NCBI GenBank assembly: GCA_964006375.1
Contig: OZ023266.1
Span: 67,237,403-67,301,402 of the forward strand
DNA: 64,000 bases
Source: Tillus elongatus
Taxonomy: Eukaryota; Arthropoda; Insecta; Coleoptera; Cleridae
Direction of reading: 5' to 3'
The position numbers and the translations under genes are program-made. The notes beneath the pieces were generated by a model. That model saw only the letters and a list, made by a program, of their open reading frames with translations, ran no database searches and was not told where the DNA came from. Positions within the stretch are counted from its first letter, which is position 1; every line of letters starts with the position of its first letter. Shown here one piece after another: positions 28,271-42,279 of the stretch.

Positions 28271-28390
28271 TGAACTGACCCGGATATGTGTCCTAGCGGG
28301 CCTAGTTCGCGCTCACGTGAAGAATTTTTTTCAAAATTCAAATTGCGAATGAGTGACATTAGTGATTCTTTTGCGAAAGTTCACTAAAAA
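28193..28390 (+). repeat. (TA)n array with R-unit right flank
   Basis: The array at 28193-28267 is followed by AATTGAACTGACCCGGATAT, GTGTCCTAGCGGGCCTAG and TTTTTTTCAAAATTCAAA. The R flank ends near 28390, just before the palindrome. Confidence 0.85.
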
Positions 28391-28410
28391 CGGCATCTCA
28401 ACGATATATT

Positions 28411-28956
28411 AAGTGAGATATAAGAAACGAAGCCCGTGCCGCCACCTCCTTGCGGAACCAAGTAGTATGTTGTCACGGCAGCTCCAAATAACACAAAGAG
28501 TTAATTATTAAAGTTAAAGACTATATACAACCAACTAACAATTTAGTAAATTGTCAGGCCTGGGCCATTTCTACCCTAATATAGGGACAAGGTATGTAAG
28601 GCTAGATGCATTCTCACCGCAATTAGAACCGCAGACCGGTTTCGCTCTAATTAGAGCTTATCAGTACGGCATACTAATTGCAGCGAAAATACACCTATAA
28701 AGTAATACGAGCTCTAATTGGAGCGACACCGGTCTGCGGTTCTAATTGCGGTGAGAATGCATCTAGCCTTACATATTTTGTCCCTATATTAGGGTCGTAA
28801 TGGGCCAGGGCTGACAATTTACTAAATTGGTAGTTGGTTGTATAGAGTCTCTAATATTTAACACTTTGTGTTATATGGAGCTGCCGTGACAACATACTAC
28901 TTGGTTCCGAAACGAGGTGGCGGCACGTGCTTCGTGTCTTATATCTCACTTAGTGT
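28411..28956. repeat. Large imperfect palindrome, 248-bp arms
   Basis: 28411-28658 and 28709-28956 are inverted copies around a 50-bp spacer. Paired landmarks: AAGTGAGATATAAGA with TCTTATATCTCACTT, GTGCCGCCACCTC with GAGGTGGCGGCAC, and CGCAATTAGAACCGCAGACC with its complement. It continues to about 29080 with a third partial unit containing GAGCTCTAATTAGAGCG. The unit is the same as the tandem repeat at 34.87-35.48 kb. Non-coding. Confidence 0.88.
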
Positions 28957-29125
28957 TGGAAGGCTGTCTACCATAGCCGTATTACTTTATATGTGTATTT
29001 TCGCTGCAATTAGTATGCCGTACTGACGAGCTCTAATTAGAGCGAAACTGGTCTGCGGTTCTAATTGCATCTAGCCTTTCAACGATATATACCATTTTTG
29101 GCTGAAAGTTGTACGAGAAACTTCC

Positions 29126-29127
<2 letters not shown>

Positions 29128-29209
<82 letters not shown>
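29128..29209. repeat. (TA)n microsatellite
   Basis: About 41 TA units between the palindrome family and unassigned sequence. Confidence 0.95.
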
Positions 29210-29211
<2 letters not shown>

Positions 29212-29364
29212 CATAGGGTAATAAATATTTGCACCGACATAGCAAATACATTATATGGGTTGTCTAAATGATTTTGTGGATTTAAAGTATTTAGCGAACT
29301 ATAGAGAAAGATAGGGTGACAGAACGGAAGTGAGGTGGTGACAGTGTGGAGTGGGAGTGTGTTA

Positions 29365-30954
<1,590 letters not shown>

Positions 30955-31544
30955 TATGTCAGTAAAAGTGAAAGTGAGAGAAGAGCGTCGTTAGATGTAA
31001 ATGTGTTGGTAAACTGGTGGAAAATATGTGGCGTGAAATTTGCTATAGTAAGGCATACGGGTTTTCGACTAGTGTTTCGATTTGGTATATTTTGTTACTA
31101 TATGTGACTATTGGACAACATCGGGAGAGGGTGATATTTACTTCGGTGTAAAAATATGTTTTTCATCTTTGTTTCTGCTAATTAAGCCGAGGAGCCTATG
31201 AGACGCTATATATACTGTTGTTTTTTGTTGTTCTTTAAATCAATATTAATAAGTTAGACAAGAGTAGCGTAATATCAAATAAGTAATATCACGGACAAGT
31301 ATATCCTTATGAGACACAGATGTATGTATCTACTTTGTAAACTTTGCTGTTTAATATTCGTGTATTTATAAAATTAAATAAATAAATAAATAAAATATAA
31401 ATAGCATAATAAAAGTAATAGAAGATACAAGTACATAAATCAGTGGCTTGTGCGTGAGCAATTAAATAGTTATTAATGCTACAATGGTGCAGTGGTAAAA
31501 GCCTACAAAAGTTTATTCATATTACATTAATTATACACCATGCC
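30955..31544. other. No recognisable gene
   Basis: Unassigned AT-rich sequence with a short (AAAT)n run near 31374-31396. Confidence 0.45.
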
Positions 31545-31885
31545 GAACCTCGGTGGTTCAGGGGTAAGAACGTGTGCCTCTGAAGCGAAGGGTACTGGGT
31601 TCGATCCCAGGGTACTCCTTTCACTTTTTCAGTACAAACTGTAAAATTAACATCAACCGAGGTTCTGGCATTGTATTTGAGCAAGTTGAATGTCTGCACG
31701 TTCCGCCCTTCGGAGGGGTGTAAAGCCATCGGTCCCGTGCCTATGCGATGTTGGGCACGTTAAAGATCCCTACCCTCCTTACAGAAAGGCAGGGGTTCGG
31801 CAAAATTTCCAGGATAGTGAGGTGAAACTGCTCCCTGGCGTCGGTGATTGGCCATAGTCTCGGAAATAGGCCGACTTTAAAGAAA
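31545..31885 (+). mobile_element. tRNA-derived SINE, copy 2
   Basis: The head has the two parts of an internal pol III promoter: an A-box-like TGGTTCAGGGGT at 31554-31565 and a B box GGTTCGATCCC at 31598-31608. The body shares GTTCTGGCATTG, GTTGGGCACGTTAAAGATCC and GGCAAAATTTCCAGGAT with the copy at 8185-8510. The tail is AAAGAAACAAAA. The tRNA part does not close into a normal acceptor stem, so it is not a tRNA gene. Confidence 0.85.
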
Positions 31886-32201
31886 CAAAACACACACACA
31901 TACAACATGCCTTCCAAACAAGCAAATGCTTGTGCTTGTCACAAACACAATTTTGATTTACAGCGTCTCCAATATTTAAGTTAAGCGTTACGTAAATTTG
32001 CTCAAACTTGGTTCATTTTTCATCTTACTTCATCACCAACATTTAAGCCACCATTCTTGCTTGTATTCGACACTTCTTGCAAAACTTAACCCCAATTATT
32101 TTGTCGGTTAACTAAACGGTTTGTAACTTTTAGCACAGATATTTAGATCTGTGTACTTGACAGCAGTTTGACATTTGTCCTTAGCACAATATTTCCATAA
32201 G
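31886..32201. other. No recognisable gene
   Basis: Unassigned AT-rich spacer between the SINE and the composite repeat. Confidence 0.45.
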
Positions 32202-33560
<1,359 letters not shown>

Positions 33561-34429
33561 TGGCCATTTCAAAATGAGTAAAGATAGACCAGAACTTCCA
33601 CTCAAACAATGAAGAGCTACGAATCCACATCAGTACATATATGTGCTGGTAATTATTTTTAATTGTATTTTTGAATAATATTTTGCATGAATTATAGACG
33701 GGTTTCAATTGAACACACCCCGTATCTACAGTTGAACGTTAGACACGACTCGTAGAAACTAAAGTCCTAATGCATCAACATGTTCCTGCAATATCCAACG
33801 CTTGTCAAGATCTACTTTTATCTAGATACCCACAAACGTAGATGATCTGATATCAAAGACGTATCATGTAAGAGAATGATTTGCATGTTTATCTTTGTAA
33901 TAATGTCCATGTTTTGTTTTTTATATTGCGACTTTTGTTGACAAGAATGCCCAGGGAATATGTATGTACATCTGAGATCGACAAAGAACCTCCTGCTTGT
34001 CAGTAAGAGAAAATGACGGGAACATGGATCTTAAAATGTAAAAAAATCAGATCCTGATTCTATAAACAAACAAAGACAGGCGACTAAAATATGGTATGAC
34101 ATGCTGTTAATTTCACATAACTGTGAAAATACAACGATGCGTTTTGTATAATATAATAATAATAATAATATATGACCAACCTGATACAAAATACATACAC
34201 AATAAATGTACGCAATGTATGTATGGGACGTCAAAAACAACATACAAAAGTAAACATATATAAACGCCATTATAAAAAATAACACTTATACGTTTATATA
34301 CACATAGCTATATAAACTCTTAAATGAATAAAAGTGACACCTTCAAATATAATCTGGCTAAAACAACCCATTTAATATCAGCCTATGCATGGGCTAAATA
34401 AAAAGACTGACAACCAAACTTTGGATATC
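33561..34429. other. No recognisable gene
   Basis: Unassigned. A minus-strand frame at 34031-34285 is hydrophobic and low in complexity; not called. Confidence 0.4.
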
Positions 34430-36440
34430 ATCTTTTAAAAATTGTTAAATGCTATAGTAAGATTTTGTCTTTAAAAATGCTTGGATTTCATTGTTAAAAC
34501 TACGTTTGCTCAAGTTCTTAAAAGCATTAGGCAATTTGGTGAAATATTTTATTCCATATAATAGGCAGACTTTTCAAATCTAGCAGTCAGATGTAAAGGG
34601 GGCCTCAGTTCTAAGCGATTTCTGGTAGGGTAAGAATGAATGTCATTATTTCGCTCAACTGAAGAAAGATTGTTGTAAATAAGCAACAAACACTTATAAA
34701 CAAATAGGCATGGTAGTGGCATTATATTATATTTAATAAAAAATGGTCGACAAGACTGGGTTGGTTAAAGACCAAATATTAACCTTAGGATCCTTTTCTG
34801 CTGTATAAATATTCGGCCAGACTGGGCTGCGCTACCCCAAAAAACCACATGATCTGACAACACCGAACCAACAAGGCCAGAGCTGACAATTTATTATATT
34901 CTTAGTTGGTTGTATACAGCCTCTAATATTTAACACTTTGGGTTATTTGGAGCTGCCATGACAACATACTACTTGGTTCCGCAACGAGGTGGCGGCACGT
35001 GCTTCGTGTCTTATATCTCACTTAGTGTTGGAAGGCTGGCTACCATAGCCGTATTACTTTATAGGTGTATTTTCGCTGCAATTAATATGTTGTACTGACG
35101 AGCTCTAATTAGAGCGTAACTGGTCTACGGTTCTAGTTGTGGTGAGAATGCATCTAGCCTTACATACTTTCTCCCTATATTAGGGTAGAAATGATCTAGG
35201 GCTGACAATTTATTAAATTGTTAGTTGGTTGTATACGGTCTCTAATATTTAACACTTTGGGCTATTTGTAGCTGCCGTGACAACATACCACTTGGTTTCG
35301 CAACGAGGTGGCGGCACGTACTTCGTTTCTTATATCTCACTTAGTGTTGGAAGGCTGGCTACCATAGCCGTGTTACCTTACAGGTGTATTTTCGCTTCAA
35401 TTAGTATGCCGTAATGACGAGCTCTAATTAGAGCGAAACCGGTCTACGGTTCTAATTGTGGTGAGAATGCATCTAGACTTAAGACCATAATATACATTAA
35501 TAGGGTTGTTAAGTTTTAGTGTGGGTTTCAACTGTAGGATTGCATAGAATGCTGAGCTCAAACGCTTAGAGACGTAATTAACCTGAACCTCCCATCGAAG
35601 ATCTTATTCGATGTAAAGGCCAAGAAATTTTGCAGAAGGTGAAAATTGAATGGCATAACTTCCGACTTTTAATTTAAGACATTATCTCCTAAGAGATTAG
35701 CTCTTGTATTAAATTGAATACAAACTGTCTTTTCATAATTAATTATCAAGCCATTGACAATACACCAATCAGCAAATTCAGTAAATACTCTATTAAGTCT
35801 ACCAGCTAATTCCTCACTTGTGTTAGCTGAAATTGCCACAGATGTGTCATCAGCATGTAAAATAGGGCAAACATAGCTAATATGACTGGGCAAGTCAATA
35901 ATAAATATTAGAAACATCAGTGGGCCCAAAACTGATCCCTGAGGAACACCATCATCTTGTTCACCTCCACATATGTTTTTCTGTTATACATGTACGATGT
36001 CAGCCGGTCCAGAACATTTACTTATACTTAGCACGTGCCTTATCCAGATCAAGAGCCCTTGACAGATCAAAGAAAAGAGCCGCTGCATACTTATTCTTAT
36101 CGACTGCACTAATATATTTTACAAAGTCAAAGGTAGCACTTTCCGTTGACCTACCTGAACGGAACTCATGTTGGCTGCCCGCAAAAATGTTATTCTTGTT
36201 AATAAACCTCAAAATACGATTAACATCACTCTTTCAGTTACTTTTGTAATTATAGTTAAAATTGTGATGGGTCTATAATTTTCAATTTAAGATGGGTCAG
36301 CAGCTGTTAACAGCAAAATTACCTTGCCTATCTTTACTGCATCTGGACATTGGCCCTGCATAACGGATACCTGTTCAGCAAAACCCCGACCGAACCAGTA
36401 CACTTTAACCCTGATATTATATTTATAAAAATTGCAGCAT
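34430..36440 (-). pseudogene. CR1-like LINE, interrupted by a tandem repeat
   Basis: Minus strand. The 5' side has SQHEFRSGRSTESATFDFV and AAALFFDLSRALD. RT motif C then reads HADDTSVAIS, with IDLP before it (35669-35929). KFLGLYIE and KRLSSAFYAI follow. A 0.6-kb repeat block sits at about 34866-35480. Beyond it come VFWGSAAQ, QKRILR and the C-terminal LPNAFKNLSKRSFNNEIQAF. Several frames and stops make it inactive. The ADD active site is kept, but the copy is clearly old. Confidence 0.78.
34866..35480 (+). repeat. Two tandem 319-bp units inside the LINE
   Basis: The landmark GCTGACAATTTATTA recurs at 34882 and 35201, a 319-bp period. Each unit contains GAGGTGGCGGCACG, TATATCTCACTTAGTG and GAGCTCTAATTAGAGCG and ends GTGAGAATGCATCTAG. 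The same unit forms the palindrome at 28.4-29.1 kb. Confidence 0.85.
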
Positions 36441-36463
36441 TTTAATAAATCTTTAAGTAAAAA

Positions 36464-36900
36464 GTCTGGACGCAGCAAGTGCGTTATGGTAGCAAATTTT
36501 CTTTAAAATGTTTTTAATAGCAAATATCTTTCTTTGATGAAAGCAGGCATCAAACTTGGTTGCCTATATAGTAGAAACAATGTTCCATATTTCATGGAAA
36601 TAACTTTATTATTTGAAAATATATAAACATTTTTCAAAAGTCTGGATGCAGCAAGTGTGTTATGGAAATAAATTTCCATAAAAATGTTTTTAATAGCAAA
36701 TGCGAGCAGGCATCAATCTGATTACCGGTTTAGCCTATGTAGTAGAAACAATATACCATATTTTATCAAAATTACTTATGGTTTGAAAATATACAAAAAT
36801 TTTCCGAAAATAAACTTAAATGTTGGTTTCCTAACCAACAAAGCTTACGTTAATAGCAAATTGAGTTATTGAAATTTGAAGGATTTAATGAAAATTCGGT
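36464..36900 (+). mobile_element. M1 MITE, two overlapping left ends
   Basis: A left terminus at 36464 (GTCTGGACGCAGCAAGTGCG) is followed by about 170 bp of M1. A second left terminus then starts at about 36639 (GTCTGGATGCAGCAAGTGTG). The right terminus is lost: the sequence leaves the family at about 36898. This may be M1 inserted in M1 or a tandem slip. Confidence 0.75.
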
Positions 36901-36959
36901 AAATTTGCACATTAGCTCCCGAACGCTTTGCAAAAAAATGTTTTCAGAAACATTACTAG

Positions 36960-37610
36960 GACCCCCCCTGAATGCACAAACCACAAGAAAAATTTCTTGT
37001 TCACACCCCCCAAGGATGTTACGGGATTGGGAGTAAATAGGGGTACTGGGCGGGGCAGGTAGTAAAAAGGAAATATGAGCAGAAAATGCGAAGAAAACTG
37101 CTTGAAAGCTGTCTATTTGAAGCCATATCCACATTAAACCCTGCCTACCCCGCACAGCACCCCTATTCGCCCTAGGTCACGTAACTTCCTTGGGGGGTAT
37201 GAACAAGAAGTTTTTCTTGTGTTTAGTGCAACGAGGGTAGTTGTATGCACACGAGGGGGGAATGAAAATGCCTACGACGAAGCAGGACCCCCCCGTTTAA
37301 CTTGAGGAATGGTTGGGGGGGGGGCTTCGTCGTGGGGATTTTCCACAAGAAAAATATTATGATTTCAACCCCCAAGAAAGTTACTGAACCCGGAGCGAAT
37401 AGAGGTGCTAAGTGGGAAAGAAGGTAAAAAAAAGAAACATTAATGCAAAATGTTAATAAAAAAAGCTTACAGAACTTTGCTCGTTTTTTCACATTTTGCA
37501 TTTTTACTTCCTATTAATATTCCCCCCCTCCCAGCATCGCTATTCACTCAGCGTCTCGTAATTTTCTTGGAGGTTGAAACAACAAGAATTCTCTTATGAT
37601 GTACGTATAC
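36960..37610. repeat. GC-rich hairpin repeats
   Basis: Two successive inverted pairs. TTTCTTGTTCACACCCCCCA near 36991 pairs with TTGGGGGGTATGAACAAGAA near 37190. CACAAGAAAAATATTATG and AACCCCCAAGAAAGTTACTG near 37345-37385 pair with 37550-37600. They share the core ATTCGC or GAGTAAATAGGGGT. The C and G runs stand out from the AT-rich surroundings. Open frames across it are artefacts. Confidence 0.7.
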
Positions 37611-38254
37611 AACGGTGATTCTAAGCACGTTTTTGAAAATAAAGTTAAGAAAACATTGCTATCTCCCAATTAAAGCTAGACGAATGGAAAACAACCCAAT
37701 ACACCCCGCTGCAGTTTAGTGGAAGGAAAAATCCCATACCAACTTCCAGACCCACGGGCCCAATCGCTGTTTCTCCCCAAAAGACCCAGGGGAAGGGAGG
37801 AGCACATCACAATGATCCCACGCAGGAGTACAGGGGAAGGAAAACCTCCTAGCAAAAGACTTTACCTTTTCTCTGTCATCACAAATACTTTACTACTCCT
37901 GTCTGACTTTTGAGCACTCTACCAGTGTGCGTAGGTTACTGGCGGTCTTACAACCCTGGTGTACGTCCAATGTACCACTGAGTGCTTCAGACCCTAGTTC
38001 GTGTACATTCTTCTAACCACCGCAAGTATGATGACCGATTTTCTCACAATTTTGTTCATGTTCTCATGCCAGGTAATTTGAAAGTGTCTCATGACTGCCA
38101 CGTGTTTTACCTTCCAGAGCACAGGAGTTTATTTACCTCGCACAAAACAGCGGTCCAACATCGTTCATATTTCTTTTCCTAGTAAACGAAACTAATGTGA
38201 ACTTTTCAAGGCTAACCCTGAGACCCCACCCCCCTCGTCAGTCCACCAGGTCTA
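37611..38254. other. No recognisable gene
   Basis: More GC-rich than average. Short frames on both strands, none with a motif. It could be part of the adjacent LINE's degraded downstream region. Confidence 0.4.
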
Positions 38255-38860
38255 CCAGACATGAAGCGTGATTATCTCGGTAAATTTTCCTTCGGTGGGA
38301 TCTACCGGATCGGCCAAAAAGTCGTCACTATTAATTCGTCCCAGCAGTCCGTTAATTACAAGGCTCCACACCAAATGAGACAAGACGCTCCTTCGGGAAA
38401 GCCACCCGTAACGCGAGGTACCAAGATTTCTCACAACAGCGATGTTAAAACCACTCTGCCTTTCAGCATACAATGTACCCATTTGCAACAATTATCCTCT
38501 AAACTGAGATTCCTTGTGGACCTTGCAACTGAATATTGTTTTGTTAAAAACTTCTTCTATATCCAAAACGCCCCTATTGTAATTTCTTTGTACCCCAGGA
38601 CACGTTCCACCTTACTGAAGAGACGATAGAGCACTTATTCTGTCGATATATCTGCTCTGAAAGCAACTGTTTAACCGTGGCCCAGTTCTAACGTATCTGT
38701 GAAGCAGTTTTTCTAAAGTCTTCAGTAAGAAAGGCATAAGACTGATTGGTCTGAACTATTTGGTCTGCAGGTAGTTATATCCAACGGTCTTAAGTATAAA
38801 CACCACTCTGGTCAGCCTCCATATTCTTGACAAAAGTCCAGAGCCCAATTGGCTCTGAGT
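38255..38860 (-). pseudogene. Jockey/R1-like LINE RT fragment
   Basis: Minus strand: FRPISLMPFLLKTLEKLLHR (RT entry motif), later DIEEVFNKTIF (motif A position), and VLSHLVWSLVINGLLGRIN in the place of the usual VLSPLLWxLVxxxLL motif B. Stops and shifts lie between them. The motif C (YADD) position is not clear. Confidence 0.7.
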
Positions 38861-39000
38861 AATTTTTACATATGCTAGCCAGCACTGCCAGCTTATTTCC
38901 CATTTGTCGAAATAATCTTAAAATAATATATACTGGACTTAAAAATGGGGAGTTAATATCCTGAAGCGGTAAATTTAGCGTTATATCGAAAAACGAAAAC

Positions 39001-39215
39001 TGGTGTGTACATTTTACACACCAAATTTAAAAAAAGTAGTGAAGATTGGAACCTGTGATGAGCACTAATAAGCACACTTGGAGAACCCAAATCACCACAG
39101 CACATTTAAAAAACCATTGTTCATCCTCTGATGGCGCTAACTTGGTTAGTGGAACGATCGTCAGGTTTTTTAATGTGTTGTGGTTATTTGGGTTCTCCAA
39201 GTGTTCTTATTAAAA
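39001..39215 (+). repeat. Foldback repeat with hammerhead-like core, copy 1
   Basis: 39063-39110 and 39165-39210 are inverted copies (ACTTGGAGAACCCAAAT with ATTTGGGTTCTCCAAGT). Between them lies 39125-39165: CCT, CTGATGG, a stem GCTAAC-TTG-GTTAGT, GGAAC, the palindrome ACGATCGT, C, then AGG. This resembles a hammerhead ribozyme core (CUGANGA, GAAA, GUC). It has two differences from the consensus: G for the last A of CUGANGA, and GG for GA. Confidence 0.55.
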
Positions 39216-39547
39216 AATGTAGTTATCTAGCATTATTCCAATTACACAACGTCATACTATATCAGTAAGAATGACATAGGTTTTGTCAATCTCAAACTAA
39301 ATGTGAGTTTTTTTGTCATTTGAGTTCTGGTAAAAAAGCGAAAACACCAAGCAGTCGAATTCTTACCTTATAAATTGTCTAAATAGTCGGCTTACCTGTA
39401 ACAAAAAAGAAACAAATTAGTGGCTATTTTACAAAGTAATGAAACAGATTTATTTTAAACGTAGGTACAAACATTGGGTGTGTAAAATTTTGGCCTTATA
39501 CAAGGTTTTCCTCAAAAATGCATATTAAAGTACGACAAAATCTTATT

Positions 39548-40010
39548 GTATAAGAAACTGAATATTATGAATACTATCAAAATACTCCACTGCGCCACCT
39601 GTGTTTCTACTGTTCAAATTACATTTTAAACTCCTTTTTGGAGTCAGGCTTTTCAGCTGGTTCGTCGTAGCCGCTTTAGTGACGCAGCGTCCCCCAAATA
39701 CCGCATCCGGAGCAGCATTTTGCATTTTGGAAAAGAAGTGTGAGATAGACACACGGTGCTAAATCAGGCGAATAGGGCGGGTGAGTGTGCACTATTTTTC
39801 TACCAAAAAATCCCTGACGACCAATTACCTGTGAACGGGCGCATTGTCATGATGAGCATCCAATCAATTTTAGATGCATTCTAGCAATGATAGGTATGGC
39901 ACACTGATGAGCTTCAATAAGAGCGAAGCCGTTATGCGTCTCTCATGATGACCAAAACGCATCTAATAAAAACTTTCACATTCCCGTTTCTCCACAATGC
40001 ACAGGTAGTA
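39548..40010 (-). pseudogene. Mariner transposase C-terminal fragment
   Basis: Minus-strand pieces HHDNAPVH (second catalytic Asp region) and VVRDFLVEK, then a remnant of the PPYSPDLAPCDFFLFPK block (ISHFFSKMQ), and TNQLKSLTPKRSL, in the right order for mariner. Stops interrupt it. Only the C-terminal half is present. Confidence 0.7.
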
Positions 40011-40559
40011 CCAAGGATAATGATTTAATAATTGGTTTATTTTACAGAGGCTGTATGGTTAGTACTCTGTGCGACTGTGCGACTGTGGGGAGAACCTGGT
40101 TCCTCGTACGTATATGGGGATGTCCTGGTTATAATTTTCTTACAGTATTATCTAAAAAACCTTTTGTAATCAAAACGTGAAACAAAAAACTGGTACTGAC
40201 GAAAGTGCCAAGTACTGTACAGACCCAATCAAACTGCAAAGATTAGGGACTAATTTAAAGGCCATTAATTAATATTGCCCTTACTTGTTGAAACCGTTCC
40301 ACACATAATACAGAGGTAGAGACTTGTCAGACAGGGTAATTTTTTCTCCTGTCAGGTGATGCCGTAAAAGGCCGAAATGGTTGCAGACAAGAAAACATGC
40401 AATTGTGAAGCCACAGAGGAAGTCTCTACATCTGCATTTAGTAATTTGAAATTGTTATGTTTATCCCTTAAAAATGTATCGACAATATCTGCAATAGTTT
40501 ACATATTTAATATACTCCAGATGATTTTTGCAGCCTTATTACTTTCACATCGTTAATAC
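40011..40559. other. No recognisable gene
   Basis: Unassigned spacer between the mariner fragment and the TCTG repeat. Confidence 0.4.
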
Positions 40560-40775
40560 GTGTGGAAATATGGCATCGGCGAAAAAAAAAACGTTTAAAC
40601 GTCGTAAAAAGTGTCAAAATATATAGAAAACATGATTTGGGAACAACAATTTTTTGTGTCGATTTTTCGGTCTGTATGTCTGTCTGTAGCCACGATATCT
40701 TTAGAACGAATTGAGTTATCGTCTTGGAATTTGGTACAGAGTTAGCACCCGACGAACGAACCGTTCGGATTCTTT
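40560..40775 (+). repeat. Dispersed repeat with TCTG microsatellite, copy 2
   Basis: Collinear with 6960-7215: GGCATCGGCGA, AAAGTGTCAAAAT, TCTGTATGTCTGTCTG, GTAGCCACGATATC, TTTAGAACGAATTGAG and AGTTAGCACCCGAC. Confidence 0.75.
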
Positions 40776-42279
40776 TTGGGTAAAATTGCTCCAGGAGATA
40801 GGGGATGAATGGTGCATGATTGTGGAATAGTTTTAAGACCAAGATAAATATTTTTAATGGTATACAGTTGCTTTATGAACGTTGTACTAAACGTGGAGAT
40901 TATGCTTAATAAACGAAGTTTTGTTTCAAGAAGCTTTTGCGTCTTCTATTGTAGGATAAATACCTTTTAATAACTTCAACTGCTTCAACACTTAAAATTA
41001 TTATGCATTTTTGATGCATAACCTTGTCCGGAAACAAAAGCCGGCATCACTTGTTTTGTAGACCGTGGCTCAACAAACTAGATTATAAGGTTTGGTAAAA
41101 ATTGTATAAAAATAAATAAACAATACAACTTTGCATTTATTTTATGTTAGAAGATCATCACAAAACAAACATCACAAAACAAACAATGCAAGGAATTCAA
41201 TTCAAAGTCAAAGCATAAGATAGGCACTAGTATAAAGTTAGTAAGATTGAAACAACAAAACTCATTTCAATTTCAATGTTTTGACGAGGTAATAAAACCA
41301 GATGATGTTTTACTGCTATAAATTATGGTTTGTGGATGTAATTATCACAATGTAATTATTAATATAGGACTCGAGCCACCGTTGCTAAGCGATAATATCC
41401 GATAATTCGAATAAATTAATTATGCCAGCAAACCGTAATCCTGGTGCTTAGGTTTTAAACAGAATAATTATAGAGGATATATATCTACGAGAACTTATAA
41501 AGGTAAACGCCGTCTAACAGTTTCCTAGTTAAGTACCTGTAAGATCAAGATATGCACAAGTATGCTTACTTATTTTATCAATTTACTTTTATTTCTTTAT
41601 ACGCATGATTGGTTACATTATCACGCTTTCATGTTAACCAAAGATAAATGACATACCACATATTGCAAACAATGTATTGGGCTAATAAACCATGAAACCT
41701 GGTACGTATTGTTAATAAATTTTAAAATCAAAAAGTTTGTTTAAATAAACGTGAATTAAAACCCCTACTAAAGGTCCGTTAAAATATTGTATCTTATATG
41801 TGTCCAAGGTTCATAGATAAGATAGGTTGCCTGGTTACTCTGAGGGGAGATAGACAGACGCAAGAGGTGGGTAATACGTCATGTGTATTCCAAATGCGGG
41901 TAAGACCTATAATCTTAGGTTGCGTTTTGGTTGCTTTAAATAACATTTATTAGCAAATTGTGTAACCTCGCATAAAAATTTTCGAATACGATCAGTTAAG
42001 GATTTATTTTAATGTATTAATTAGGACGAAATATCAGTTAAATCGAAACTATTGTCTTAAAAACAATATCTTATTTTTTTAGGTGTTGTGTTGTGAACAT
42101 AACTGCACAGTGAATCAACAGTATTACGAATTGGACGTTATTTATTAAAGATTATTTTTATATTCAACGATTGAATCGGTGAATCGTCATAAGTGTAGAT
42201 ATGTCTTCAATGAAAAAAGTCGGTTATATATACTTAAAACAAGAACTCAATAAGTAAGTTGACCTAAATATATGTTTAG
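40776..42279. other. Unassigned; possible upstream region of the THAP-like frame
   Basis: No repeat shared with the rest of the window, which is unusual here. A 17-codon frame from an ATG at 42201 runs into GTAAGT at about 42254, which could be a splice donor. If so this may be a leader exon of a host gene; evidence is thin. Confidence 0.35.

Noticed and set aside
31551..31620. Possible functional tRNA gene
   Set aside because: It has A- and B-box-like sequences but no proper acceptor stem, and the similarity to another copy continues 250 bp downstream as a SINE body.
34882..35480. CRISPR-like array
   Set aside because: The units are about 319 bp, only two, with no short spacers, in a eukaryotic setting; this is a tandem satellite-type repeat.
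37223..37501. 92-codon minus-strand frame in the GC-rich hairpins
   Set aside because: Its sequence follows the hairpin C and G runs and is not conserved between the hairpin units.
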